Made by a program: the position numbers and the translations under genes. A DNA stretch of 64,000 nt from assembly GCA_947464335.1 (NCBI GenBank), contig CANHWG010000005.1, positions 1 to 64,000 on the forward strand, written 5' to 3'. A model generated the notes under the pieces. The model was not told where the DNA came from. It did no database searches and saw nothing but the letters and a program-made list of their open reading frames with translations. Shown piece by piece: positions 17,240-24,213 of the stretch. The DNA comes from Flavobacteriaceae bacterium. GTDB lineage: Bacteria > Bacteroidota > Bacteroidia > Flavobacteriales > Flavobacteriaceae. How positions within the stretch are numbered: the stretch's first letter is position 1; every line of letters starts with the position of its first letter.

Positions 17240-17722
17240 ATGACTAAAAAACTTTCGGTAATAACGATTTTTACATGGATAATTAGTCTTGCTGTATGGC
17301 AATTACTTTTTTATTCGCATAAAGTAGTATCCGAAATTCTTTGGGAAATACATACTATTTTTAGTAGTGTATTAGTGTTTTATACGCTGCTTAACCTTAT
17401 TGTAAAAGAAACAACTTTAGACATAATTAAAATAACGTTCAAAATAATATTCAAAGTTTGGCTCATTATTTTTATTGCATTCTCTATGCAAAATTCCTTT
17501 AAACAAAAAGCATTTGTTCTGACAACTACCTTTATTTTTGGTTATTTAGAGGGATTAATTGAAATCAATGTATGGCTAAGAAACTTTTCATTTCGATTTC
17601 AAAGTAAACTCTTTCAAAATGCAACTTCAAAATTTGATAAAACACAACTTAGCATTATTTGCCTCTCACTGGTACACATCCTTTGTGCTTTTATAGCTTT
17701 AGTCTTTTTTAATATAAAATAA
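17240..17722 (+). CDS. Hypothetical membrane protein
   Basis: 160 residues with four predicted membrane helices (about 7-25, 35-55, 65-110 as one or two, 138-158) and a basic loop 'NFSFRFQSKLFQNATSKFDKTQ'. No family recognised. It begins 7 bases after metG and ends 3 bases before the HAD gene, so it is part of the same transcript. Codon use and composition match its neighbours. Real gene judged from spacing and length rather than homology. Confidence 0.7.
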   Translation: MTKKLSVITIFTWIISLAVWQLLFYSHKVVSEILWEIHTIFSSVLVFYTLLNLIVKETTLDIIKITFKIIFKVWLIIFIAFSMQNSFKQKAFVLTTTFIFGYLEGLIEINVWLRNFSFRFQSKLFQNATSKFDKTQLSIICLSLVHILCAFIALVFFNIK

Positions 17723-17725
17723 CTT

Positions 17726-18409
17726 ATGAATCCAAAAACAATCGCTTTCGATGCCGATGATACGTTATGGCACAACGAGCCCTACTTTGATGAAGCGCAA
17801 GCAAAATTTGCCGAATTGTTTGAAGATTATGCTAGTCATCAAGAAGTCTTGCAGTTGATTTTATTGCATCAAGTAAAAAATTTACCCTTATATGGTTTTG
17901 GAATTAAAGCTTTTACGTTATCAATGCTAGATAGTGCTTTAGCATTAACCGATTCAAAAATAGATGGTAAAGGAATTGAAAAAATAATCCAAATTGGAAA
18001 AGATTTATTGCAAAAACCGGTAGAGCTTTTGCCCGAAATAGAAACTGTTTTAGAAAAACTAAAAGGAAAATACAAGTTAGTTGTGGCTACCAAAGGTGAT
18101 TTGAAAGACCAACACCGAAAACTCCACGATTCTAAAATTGGACATTATTTTCATCATATCGAAGTAATGAGTGATAAAAAAGAAATTGATTATCAAAAAA
18201 TGCTTACTCGATTAGATTGTAAACCCGAAGATTTTTTGATGATAGGCAACTCCCTAAAATCTGATGTACTTCCTGTTTTAAATCTGGGAGGTCATGCTAT
18301 TCATGTGCCTTATCATACCACCTGGGAATATGAAAAAATTGATTTTGAAATCATTCACCCTAACTTTAATGCCGTTACTCACATTAATCAAATTTTAGAT
18401 TTATTATAA
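17726..18409 (+). CDS. HAD family hydrolase
   Basis: 227 residues. Motif I is 'AFDADDTLW' (nucleophile Asp9, general acid Asp11), motif II is 'VVATKGD', motif III a Lys in the middle segment and motif IV 'DFLMIGNSLKSDVLP'. The cap is helical, as in the phosphoglycolate phosphatase group. A cytoplasmic phosphatase of unknown substrate; 'NEPYFDEAQAKFAELF' after motif I is typical of Bacteroidota members. Last gene of the metG unit. Confidence 0.92.
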   Translation: MNPKTIAFDADDTLWHNEPYFDEAQAKFAELFEDYASHQEVLQLILLHQVKNLPLYGFGIKAFTLSMLDSALALTDSKIDGKGIEKIIQIGKDLLQKPVELLPEIETVLEKLKGKYKLVVATKGDLKDQHRKLHDSKIGHYFHHIEVMSDKKEIDYQKMLTRLDCKPEDFLMIGNSLKSDVLPVLNLGGHAIHVPYHTTWEYEKIDFEIIHPNFNAVTHINQILDLL

Positions 18410-18480
18410 ATTATAATTTTAATCTTTTAGTTTGATAGGTTTACTGTCAAAAAATGTAATTTTATAAAAAATTAGAAATC

Positions 18481-19002
18481 ATGTTACAAAAAAATATCGA
18501 AAAAGCGCTGAACAATCAAATCCGAATTGAAGCAGAATCTTCACAAATCTATTTATCCATGGCTTGTTGGGCAGAAGTTCAAGGTCTTGAAGGAGTTGCC
18601 CAGTTTATGTACAAGCAATCTGATGAAGAACGCATGCACATGCTCAAACTAGTTAAATATGTTAATGAGCGAGGTTCAAATGCTGAAATCACGGAACTAA
18701 AAGCGCCTAAAACAAAGTTCGGAACGTTTAAAGAAATGTTTGAAGAATTATATAAGCATGAATTATTTGTTTCCAATTCAATTAATGAATTAGTGCATAT
18801 TACCTTAGGTGAAAAAGATTATGCTACTCATAATTTCTTGCAATGGTATGTAGCCGAGCAAATTGAAGAAGAAGCACAAGCCAAAACTATTTTAGATAAA
18901 ATTAATTTGATTGGTGAAGATCGTGGTGGTTTGTATTTATTTGATAGAGATATTCAACAGTTGGTGGTTACAACTTCATTATCATTAAACACTGGAGCTT
19001 AA
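18481..19002 (+). CDS. ftnA: Ferritin (non-haem iron storage)
   Basis: 173 residues, full-length FtnA type. Four-helix ferritin core with ferroxidase ligands visible in 'RIEAESSQIYLSMACWAE', 'DEERMHMLKLVKYVNERG' (Glu and His) and 'VAEQIEEEAQAKTILDKI'. It oxidises Fe(II) and stores it as a mineral in a 24-mer shell in the cytoplasm. A haem-ligand bacterioferritin Met is not apparent. Followed closely by a tiny Cys/Lys-rich gene with which it may be cotranscribed (39-base gap). Confidence 0.96.
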   Translation: MLQKNIEKALNNQIRIEAESSQIYLSMACWAEVQGLEGVAQFMYKQSDEERMHMLKLVKYVNERGSNAEITELKAPKTKFGTFKEMFEELYKHELFVSNSINELVHITLGEKDYATHNFLQWYVAEQIEEEAQAKTILDKINLIGEDRGGLYLFDRDIQQLVVTTSLSLNTGA

Positions 19003-19041
19003 TAATTACGATTCTTTGTTCCTTATTTTAATGTCATCGTA

Positions 19042-19233
19042 ATGAGCAAAAAAGTTAAAACCAAAGAGCTAAAAAAGGACAAACAACAAAAAAAGTTATT
19101 GCTTAAAAATTTGAAAATTGCAGAAAATTGCAAATCAAAATGTTGTAAAAAATACAAGGATAATGAAGAAAAACGTTGTAAACGTTGCCCGATGTTTGAT
19201 TTGTTCAAAAAATTAAAAGAGAAAAACCTTTGA
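19042..19233 (+). CDS. Small Cys/Lys-rich protein downstream of ferritin
   Basis: 63 residues, about a third Lys, with the six cysteines packed in 'CKSKCCKKYKDNEEKRCKRCP' arranged C-x3-CC-x10-C-x2-CP. The ATG is at 19042. The overlapping reverse ORF (19023-19208) is a shadow. The Cys pattern is like short conserved Bacteroidota peptides with 'CCKKY...CK.CP'. It could bind a metal or an Fe-S cluster; position after ferritin makes iron handling a reasonable guess, nothing more. It ends in a strong terminator. Confidence 0.75.
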   Translation: MSKKVKTKELKKDKQQKKLLLKNLKIAENCKSKCCKKYKDNEEKRCKRCPMFDLFKKLKEKNL

Positions 19234-19251
19234 GAAATTAAAGGTTTTTTT
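19222..19251. terminator. Bidirectional rho-independent terminator
   Basis: A 10-bp stem AAAAACCTTT/AAAGGTTTTT with an 8-base loop, overlapping the end of the small Cys/Lys-rich gene and lying next to the end of the convergent gene at 19254. Confidence 0.88.
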
Positions 19252-19253
19252 AA

Positions 19254-19730
19254 TTAAAAAAAGAGGTAAGTCCAGTTTGAACCATCGCTAATAAACATCA
19301 TAGTTTTCGTAACCGCATTACTTTGCATTGTGAGCGGTGCTGTTGTCAAAGTATTTGAGTTTGAAGCAAAAAAGTTTCCTCCTAACGAATATATAAAAGC
19401 ATTTTGAGTATTTGAAATATTACGTACAATGTAAATTCTACCAGGTACTAAGGCCGCATTAGGTAATTGAAAATCTGCTGATCCAGATGTTGGAGTTAGG
19501 GAAATATAAACCCCATCATTAATATTTGTTTTATTTGCAAATGTCCCACCATTTAAAGGAGCAGAACCAGGAACTAATGCATTGGCTATTCCTATTTCCT
19601 TTACATTTAAATTTCCATTAATATCTAAAGTGCTTAACGGATTTGTAGTATTAATTCCAACTTGTGAAAAACCAAAATTTACAGCGCAAATAGCTGTAAT
19701 TAAAATCAATACTAACTTTAATCGTTTCAT
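19254..19730 (-). CDS. Secreted hypothetical protein with 'VGINTTNP.STLDI' motif
   Basis: 158 residues with a signal peptide 'MKRLKLVLILITAICAVNFGFSQ'. The mature N-terminus 'VGINTTNPLSTLDINGNLNV' is a sequence block shared by many secreted Bacteroidota proteins, where it precedes fibre-like or tail-like repeats; here the protein stops after a single beta-rich domain ending 'MMFISDGSNWTYLFF'. No T9SS sorting domain. Probably exported to the periplasm or surface; function unknown. Its upstream region holds a perfect CGAAAACGTTTTCG palindrome 75 bases before the start. Confidence 0.75.
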   Translation of the reverse strand: MKRLKLVLILITAICAVNFGFSQVGINTTNPLSTLDINGNLNVKEIGIANALVPGSAPLNGGTFANKTNINDGVYISLTPTSGSADFQLPNAALVPGRIYIVRNISNTQNAFIYSLGGNFFASNSNTLTTAPLTMQSNAVTKTMMFISDGSNWTYLFF

Positions 19731-19804
19731 GTTTTGTTCGGTTTGACTTTCTAAAAGTAACTAAATTGTTACTTAAACAACAATTCATTTTACAAAAACA
19801 TTAC

Positions 19805-19818
19805 CGAAAACGTTTTCG
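19805..19818. promoter_or_regulatory. Perfect 14-bp palindrome resembling a LacI-family operator
   Basis: CGAAAACGTTTTCG is fully self-complementary with a central CG, the form of LacI/GalR-family operators. It sits between ssb and the secreted protein gene, both read leftward, so the latter is the likely target. Confidence 0.4.
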
Positions 19819-19871
19819 TGTTGACAACTTTAACTTGTTGAAGTCGATTTTTTACAACATTCGCAAACAAA

Positions 19872-19903
19872 AAACGGCAAAAGTTAACCTTTTGCCGTTT
19901 CAT
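19872..19903 (-). terminator. Rho-independent terminator of ssb
   Basis: A 12-bp stem AAACGGCAAAAG/CTTTTGCCGTTT with a 5-base loop; on the minus strand it is followed by a T run, as expected for ssb. Confidence 0.88.
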
Positions 19904-19920
19904 TAAAACTCCTAAACGTT

Positions 19921-20253
19921 TTATTTACCTAATAATAAAATTTCATTGGCAACTACTTCGGTCACATAGCGTTTGTTACCATCTTTATCATCGTAACTTC
20001 TATGGGTTAACTTACCTTCAATGGCAATTTCTTTCCCTTTGTCAACATATTTTTCAATAATGTCAGCTACTTTTCCCCAAGCAGAAACTCGATGCCATTC
20101 GGTTTGTTCTACTTTATCACCTTTGTCATTGATAAAGTAATCATTGGTTGCGATTGTAATGTTGGCTACTTTTTTTCCTCCATCAAAAGTTTTGATTTCT
20201 GGCTCTTGTCCTACGTGACCGATTAACTGTACTTTGTTTCTCATTGCATTCAT
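19921..20253 (-). CDS. ssb: Short single-stranded DNA-binding protein
   Basis: 110 residues, essentially only an OB fold: 'MRNKVQLIGHVGQEPEIKTFDGGKKVANITIATND', 'TEWHRVSAWGKVADIIEKYVDKGKEIAIEGKLTHRSY'. The usual linker and acidic DDIPF tip are absent; the protein stops at 'NEILLLGK'. It should bind ssDNA but not recruit the tip-dependent partners, so it is likely a second SSB beside a full-length one elsewhere. The start may instead be the ATG three codons later. Monocistronic with its own terminator. Confidence 0.93.
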   Translation of the reverse strand: MNAMRNKVQLIGHVGQEPEIKTFDGGKKVANITIATNDYFINDKGDKVEQTEWHRVSAWGKVADIIEKYVDKGKEIAIEGKLTHRSYDDKDGNKRYVTEVVANEILLLGK

Positions 20254-20397
20254 GGCGTTTAAATTTAAATGTTATTGTTAACTAATTTTTTTGTTGTTTG
20301 AAATTGTTGTGTCAAATCAACGATGCAAAGTTGTAATGGTTGGAAGAAAATATTCGGTTACTAATCATTTACTTTCGGTTGTAACTATTTGTAAGCG

Positions 20398-20427
20398 TTT
20401 GTAAACGGAAAATATTTACTATATTTG
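20398..20427 (+). promoter_or_regulatory. Promoter (-33 TTTG / -7 TATATTTG)
   Basis: TTTG at 20398-20401 and TATATTTG at 20420-20427, 18 bases apart, make a good Bacteroidota promoter for the zinc-ribbon gene. Confidence 0.6.
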
Positions 20428-20449
20428 ATTGATTATAAAAGCATTACAT

Positions 20450-20800
20450 ATGAGTAAATCCTGTTTAGAATGTGGAGAAAAAATTGTGGGTCGCGAAGAC
20501 AAAAAGTTTTGTAGTGATGGATGTCGCAATGCGTACAACAATAAAATAAATAAAGACAGTACCAATTATATGCGTAACATTAACAACAAGTTGCGCAAAA
20601 ATTACCGAATTTTGTCAGGCCTCAATGTGGAAGGAAAATCGAAAACCACTAAATCCAAGCTCGTGAGCAAAGGGTTTGATTTTGATTTTTTTACCAACAT
20701 ACTAAATACTGGAACAGGTAATACCTATTATTTTGTGTATGACCAAGGTTATCGATTGTTGGAAAACGATTTTTATATGTTAGTAAAAAAAGAATATTAA
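20450..20800 (+). CDS. Small zinc-ribbon protein
   Basis: Start at 20450 rather than 20429 because the conserved sequence begins 'MSKSCLECGEKIVGREDKKFCSDGCRNAYNNK'. 116 residues. The four cysteines (CxxC...CxxxC) form a treble-clef/zinc-ribbon like that of DUF2116 proteins. The rest is basic and helical, with no recognised domain ('INNKLRKNYRILSGLNVEGKSKTTKSKLVSKGFDFDFF'). Probably a nucleic-acid-associated cytoplasmic protein. Ten bases before the M28 peptidase gene, thus first of a four-gene unit. Confidence 0.82.
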   Translation: MSKSCLECGEKIVGREDKKFCSDGCRNAYNNKINKDSTNYMRNINNKLRKNYRILSGLNVEGKSKTTKSKLVSKGFDFDFFTNILNTGTGNTYYFVYDQGYRLLENDFYMLVKKEY

Positions 20801-20810
20801 TTGTAAATTA

Positions 20811-23141
20811 ATGAGAAAAAACAACGCTCCCATTTATTCCCTACTAGTGCTCGTTTCCTTAATTTTTTGGGTATTCTATTTTATGATGCCTCAAAGTTTT
20901 GATGAAACAGAAGCGCCACTTTCTGATTTTTCGACCAAAAGAGCACTCGAAATTGTCAAAGAAATTTCGAAAAAGCCACACTTTGTAGGTTCTAAAAACC
21001 ATGAAGTTGTAGCGCAATATCTTCAAAATGAGCTTCAAAATTTAGGTTTAGAAACTTCGCTTCAAGAAGGTTATACCTTAACTGAATTTGGAACTTTGGT
21101 AAAGTCGAAAAATATAATAACCAAAATTAAAGGGTCTAAAAATTCTAAGGCATTAGTATTACTTTCTCATTATGATTCGGCACCACATTCAGTTTCACTT
21201 GGTGCTAGCGATGATGCTTCGGGTGTTGCCACTATTCTAGAAAGTGTTCGTGCGTTTTTGCATACTAAAAAAGTACCTAAAAACGATATCATTATCCTTT
21301 TTACCGATGCAGAAGAATTGGGTTTAAATGGAGCAGCGCTTTTTGTAACGCAACATCAATGGGCAAAAGAGGTTGGTTTAGTGTTAAATTTTGAAGCACG
21401 TGGTAGTTCAGGTCCAAGTTATATGTTGATGGAAACCAATGATGGTAACGCTAAAATGGTAGAGGCATTTAAAGCTGGAAATACCAATTATCCTGTTTCC
21501 AATTCATTAATGTACAGTATTTACAAAATGCTGCCAAATGATACTGATTTAACCGTTTTCAGAGAACAAGGTAAAATTCAAGGGTTTAATTTTGCGTTTA
21601 TTGATCATCATTTTAATTATCACACAGCCCAAGATTCTTATCAGAATTTAGATCCAAAAACCTTGGCACATCAAGGAAGTTATTTGTTTCCGTTACTGAA
21701 TTATTTTGCTATTGCTGATTTAACCAACCTAAATTCATCGGATAATAAAGTCTATTTTAATATACCCTTTAATTTTGTGAGTTATCCTTTTGGATGGATT
21801 TTTCCGATGCTACTTATAGCTTTTGGATTGTTTTTTCTTTTTGTTTTTGTAGGATTGGGAAAACGTGCGTTACGATTGGATGAAATTATTAAAGGATTTA
21901 TTCCACTATTGGGTTCAATACTTACCGCAGGTTTGGTCACCTATATTGGATGGAAATTACTATTGAATTTTTATCCTCAGTATAACGATATTCTTCACGG
22001 ATTTACGTATAATGGCCATTCTTATATCTATGCTTTTCTGAGTTTAACTTTAGCGATTTGCTTTTTATTTTATCAAAATAATGGCAAGCGAAATCCCGAA
22101 ATGAGCCAGATGATTGCTCCGTTATTTTTTTGGCTACTCATTAATATTGGAATTGCGTTAAAACTTCCAGGTGCTGGGTTTTTAATTATTCCGGTAATCT
22201 CAAGCTCTTTAATACTCGGGTTTTATGTACTAACGCAAAAATCGAGTTGGTTATTAAATTGTCTTTTAGCGATACCTACGCTCATTATTTTAGTCCCATT
22301 TATACAAATGTTTCCCGTTGGATTAGGATTAAAAATTCTTTTTGGAAGTTGCCTATTAGCGGTTTTATGTTTTACCTTGCTCTTACCTATTTTTGGCACC
22401 TTTACCAAAAAAGGACTATGGGCTGTTTTTTTTATTTTAATTTCTATTGGGTTCTTTATCAAAGCGCACCAATGTTCCGAGTATAACAATGAAAAGGCAA
22501 AACCAAATAGTTTAGTTTATATTTTAAACACCGATTCAAATAAAGCTTCTTGGGCTACCTACGATACCAATCTTGATGAATGGACCAAAACCTATTTGGG
22601 CGAAAACCCTAAAAATGGTAGTGATTTAAATTCGAAAAAAATGTATAGTAAATATGGCTCAGAATATCGTTTTATGGCTCAAGCTCCACTAAAAAATATT
22701 GCCAAACCTACTATTGAATTTCTTCGTGATACTATTAAAGGAAATCAGCATCTATACAAAATTAGAATTACGCCCAACCGAGCTGTAAATCGTTATGATA
22801 TTTTTGTTAATAACAACATCTCATTTAATAATTTAAAAGCTAACGGTGTCAAACCAATTAATTTTAAAAGCAATATTGCATCAAGAACTTCCGGCAAATT
22901 GTTGACCTATTACGTGGTTGACAATCTTCCTTTGGAAATGGAGTTTTCAATCAATGCAAAACAAAAACTCGATTTAGATGTAATAGAAAGTTCCTTTGAT
23001 TTATTATCTAATCCATTACTAAAAGTTAAGCCACGAAAATCTTGGATGATACCAACGCCTTTTGTATTGAATGATGCTGTTATTATTAAACAGAAAATAA
23101 AAGCAACTCCAAAAGTTGCAATTGATAACCTAAAACGATGA
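20811..23141 (+). CDS. M28 family zinc peptidase with multi-pass membrane domain
   Basis: 776 residues. One N-terminal membrane helix, an M28 aminopeptidase domain (about 45-300), some eight helices (about 320-560), then a C-terminal beta-rich periplasmic domain (about 565-776). Metal ligands are in 'LSHYDSAPH', 'GASDDASGVA', 'DAEELGLNGA', 'FEARGSSGP' and 'HHFNYHTAQDS'. The layout parallels eukaryotic ER metallopeptidase 1. It likely trims peptides on the outer face of the inner membrane. Overlaps the next gene by four bases (ATGA). Confidence 0.92.
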   Translation: MRKNNAPIYSLLVLVSLIFWVFYFMMPQSFDETEAPLSDFSTKRALEIVKEISKKPHFVGSKNHEVVAQYLQNELQNLGLETSLQEGYTLTEFGTLVKSKNIITKIKGSKNSKALVLLSHYDSAPHSVSLGASDDASGVATILESVRAFLHTKKVPKNDIIILFTDAEELGLNGAALFVTQHQWAKEVGLVLNFEARGSSGPSYMLMETNDGNAKMVEAFKAGNTNYPVSNSLMYSIYKMLPNDTDLTVFREQGKIQGFNFAFIDHHFNYHTAQDSYQNLDPKTLAHQGSYLFPLLNYFAIADLTNLNSSDNKVYFNIPFNFVSYPFGWIFPMLLIAFGLFFLFVFVGLGKRALRLDEIIKGFIPLLGSILTAGLVTYIGWKLLLNFYPQYNDILHGFTYNGHSYIYAFLSLTLAICFLFYQNNGKRNPEMSQMIAPLFFWLLINIGIALKLPGAGFLIIPVISSSLILGFYVLTQKSSWLLNCLLAIPTLIILVPFIQMFPVGLGLKILFGSCLLAVLCFTLLLPIFGTFTKKGLWAVFFILISIGFFIKAHQCSEYNNEKAKPNSLVYILNTDSNKASWATYDTNLDEWTKTYLGENPKNGSDLNSKKMYSKYGSEYRFMAQAPLKNIAKPTIEFLRDTIKGNQHLYKIRITPNRAVNRYDIFVNNNISFNNLKANGVKPINFKSNIASRTSGKLLTYYVVDNLPLEMEFSINAKQKLDLDVIESSFDLLSNPLLKVKPRKSWMIPTPFVLNDAVIIKQKIKATPKVAIDNLKR

Positions 23142-23941
23142 AACAAGTTTCGGTATTAGGATGTGGTTGGCTTGGGTTGCCTTTGGCAAAATCTTTACAA
23201 GAAAAAGGTTTTTTGATAAAAGGTTCTACGACATCTTTGGAGAAAATTCCAGTACTACAAAAAAGTGAGGTCCAACCATTCCAAATCGAATTATCAGAGC
23301 AGGCAATCAAAGGAGAAATCAATTTGTTTCTTCAAAATTGCGAACTATTAATTATTGATATTCCACCCAAATTGCGAAACAATTCTAGCGAAAACTTTGT
23401 CAAAAAAATTCACAATTTAATTCCGTTTATCGAAAATTCAAAGATTGAAAAAATTATTTTTATTAGTTCGACTTCCGTTTATGCCGATGACAATTCTGTG
23501 GTTACTGAAGCAACAAAACCTCAACCTAATACCGAAAGCGGAAAACAACTTTTAACTGTCGAAAACCTTTTGATAAGCAACTCCAATTTCAAAACTACAG
23601 TTATCCGATTTGGCGGATTGATTGGAGAAAATCGGCATCCCGTAAAATTTCTAGCTGGCAGAGAAAACTTGGAAAATCCTGATGGTCCAATAAATTTAAT
23701 TCATCAAACCGATTGTATTGGAATTATCGAAACTATTATTGAGCAAAACTGTTTTAATGAAATTTTTAATGCGGTTGCGCCATTTCATCCTACTCGAAAA
23801 GAGTATTATTCTCAAAAAGCATTAGAACTACATTTACCTTTACCGAAATTTGAGGATGCTAAACCATCGGTTGGAAAAATTATTTCTTCCGGAAAAGTTG
23901 AGCGTATTTTAAACTATACCTTTCAAGAACGGGAACTATGA
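23138..23941 (+). CDS. NAD(P)-binding epimerase-like protein (YeeZ type)
   Basis: 267 residues. Rossmann fold starting 'VLGCGWLGLPLAKSLQEKG' (GxGxxG), with 'IIFISSTSVYADD' at the usual catalytic Ser/Thr-Tyr region of extended SDRs; the classical YxxxK is not obvious ('ESGKQLLTVENL' follows). The family is usually annotated SDR/NAD-dependent epimerase or YeeZ; the substrate is unknown. Start ATG overlaps the M28 stop (ATGA), and its own stop overlaps the next start, so translation is coupled. Confidence 0.88.
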   Translation: MKQVSVLGCGWLGLPLAKSLQEKGFLIKGSTTSLEKIPVLQKSEVQPFQIELSEQAIKGEINLFLQNCELLIIDIPPKLRNNSSENFVKKIHNLIPFIENSKIEKIIFISSTSVYADDNSVVTEATKPQPNTESGKQLLTVENLLISNSNFKTTVIRFGGLIGENRHPVKFLAGRENLENPDGPINLIHQTDCIGIIETIIEQNCFNEIFNAVAPFHPTRKEYYSQKALELHLPLPKFEDAKPSVGKIISSGKVERILNYTFQEREL

Positions 23942-24183
23942 ATTTTATTGATTGTATTGGAATAATTGGTGTCGGATTAATTCTAGTTGCTTATTTTTTG
24001 AACATTTTTTCCTTGATTAAAAAAGATGGTGTTTTATTTTACTTGATGAATATAATTGGTGCAAGTATTGCTTGTTTTACCTCTTATCTTATTAATTATT
24101 TTCCGTTTGTAATACTCGAAGGAACTTGGGTAATAGTAAGTATTATTGGTTTACTAAAAAGCATAAAAAAACCTCAAGCATAA
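23938..24183 (+). CDS. Small CBU_0592-like membrane protein
   Basis: 81 residues with three membrane helices ('CIGIIGVGLILVAYFL', 'GVLFYLMNIIGASIACFTSYL', 'VILEGTWVIVSIIGLL'). This matches the CBU_0592-like family of small bacterial membrane proteins, of unknown function. Start overlaps the epimerase-like gene by four bases. Its stop lies within the terminator that serves the convergent M13 gene. Confidence 0.82.
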   Translation: MNFIDCIGIIGVGLILVAYFLNIFSLIKKDGVLFYLMNIIGASIACFTSYLINYFPFVILEGTWVIVSIIGLLKSIKKPQA

Positions 24184-24192
24184 CTTGAGGTT
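24165..24192 (-). terminator. Rho-independent terminator of the M13 peptidase gene
   Basis: A 9-bp stem AACCTCAAG/CTTGAGGTT with a 5-base loop; on the minus strand it is followed by seven T. It overlaps the last codons of the small membrane protein gene. Confidence 0.8.
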
Positions 24193-24213
24193 CTGTGTTC
24201 ATTCTAATCTGTA

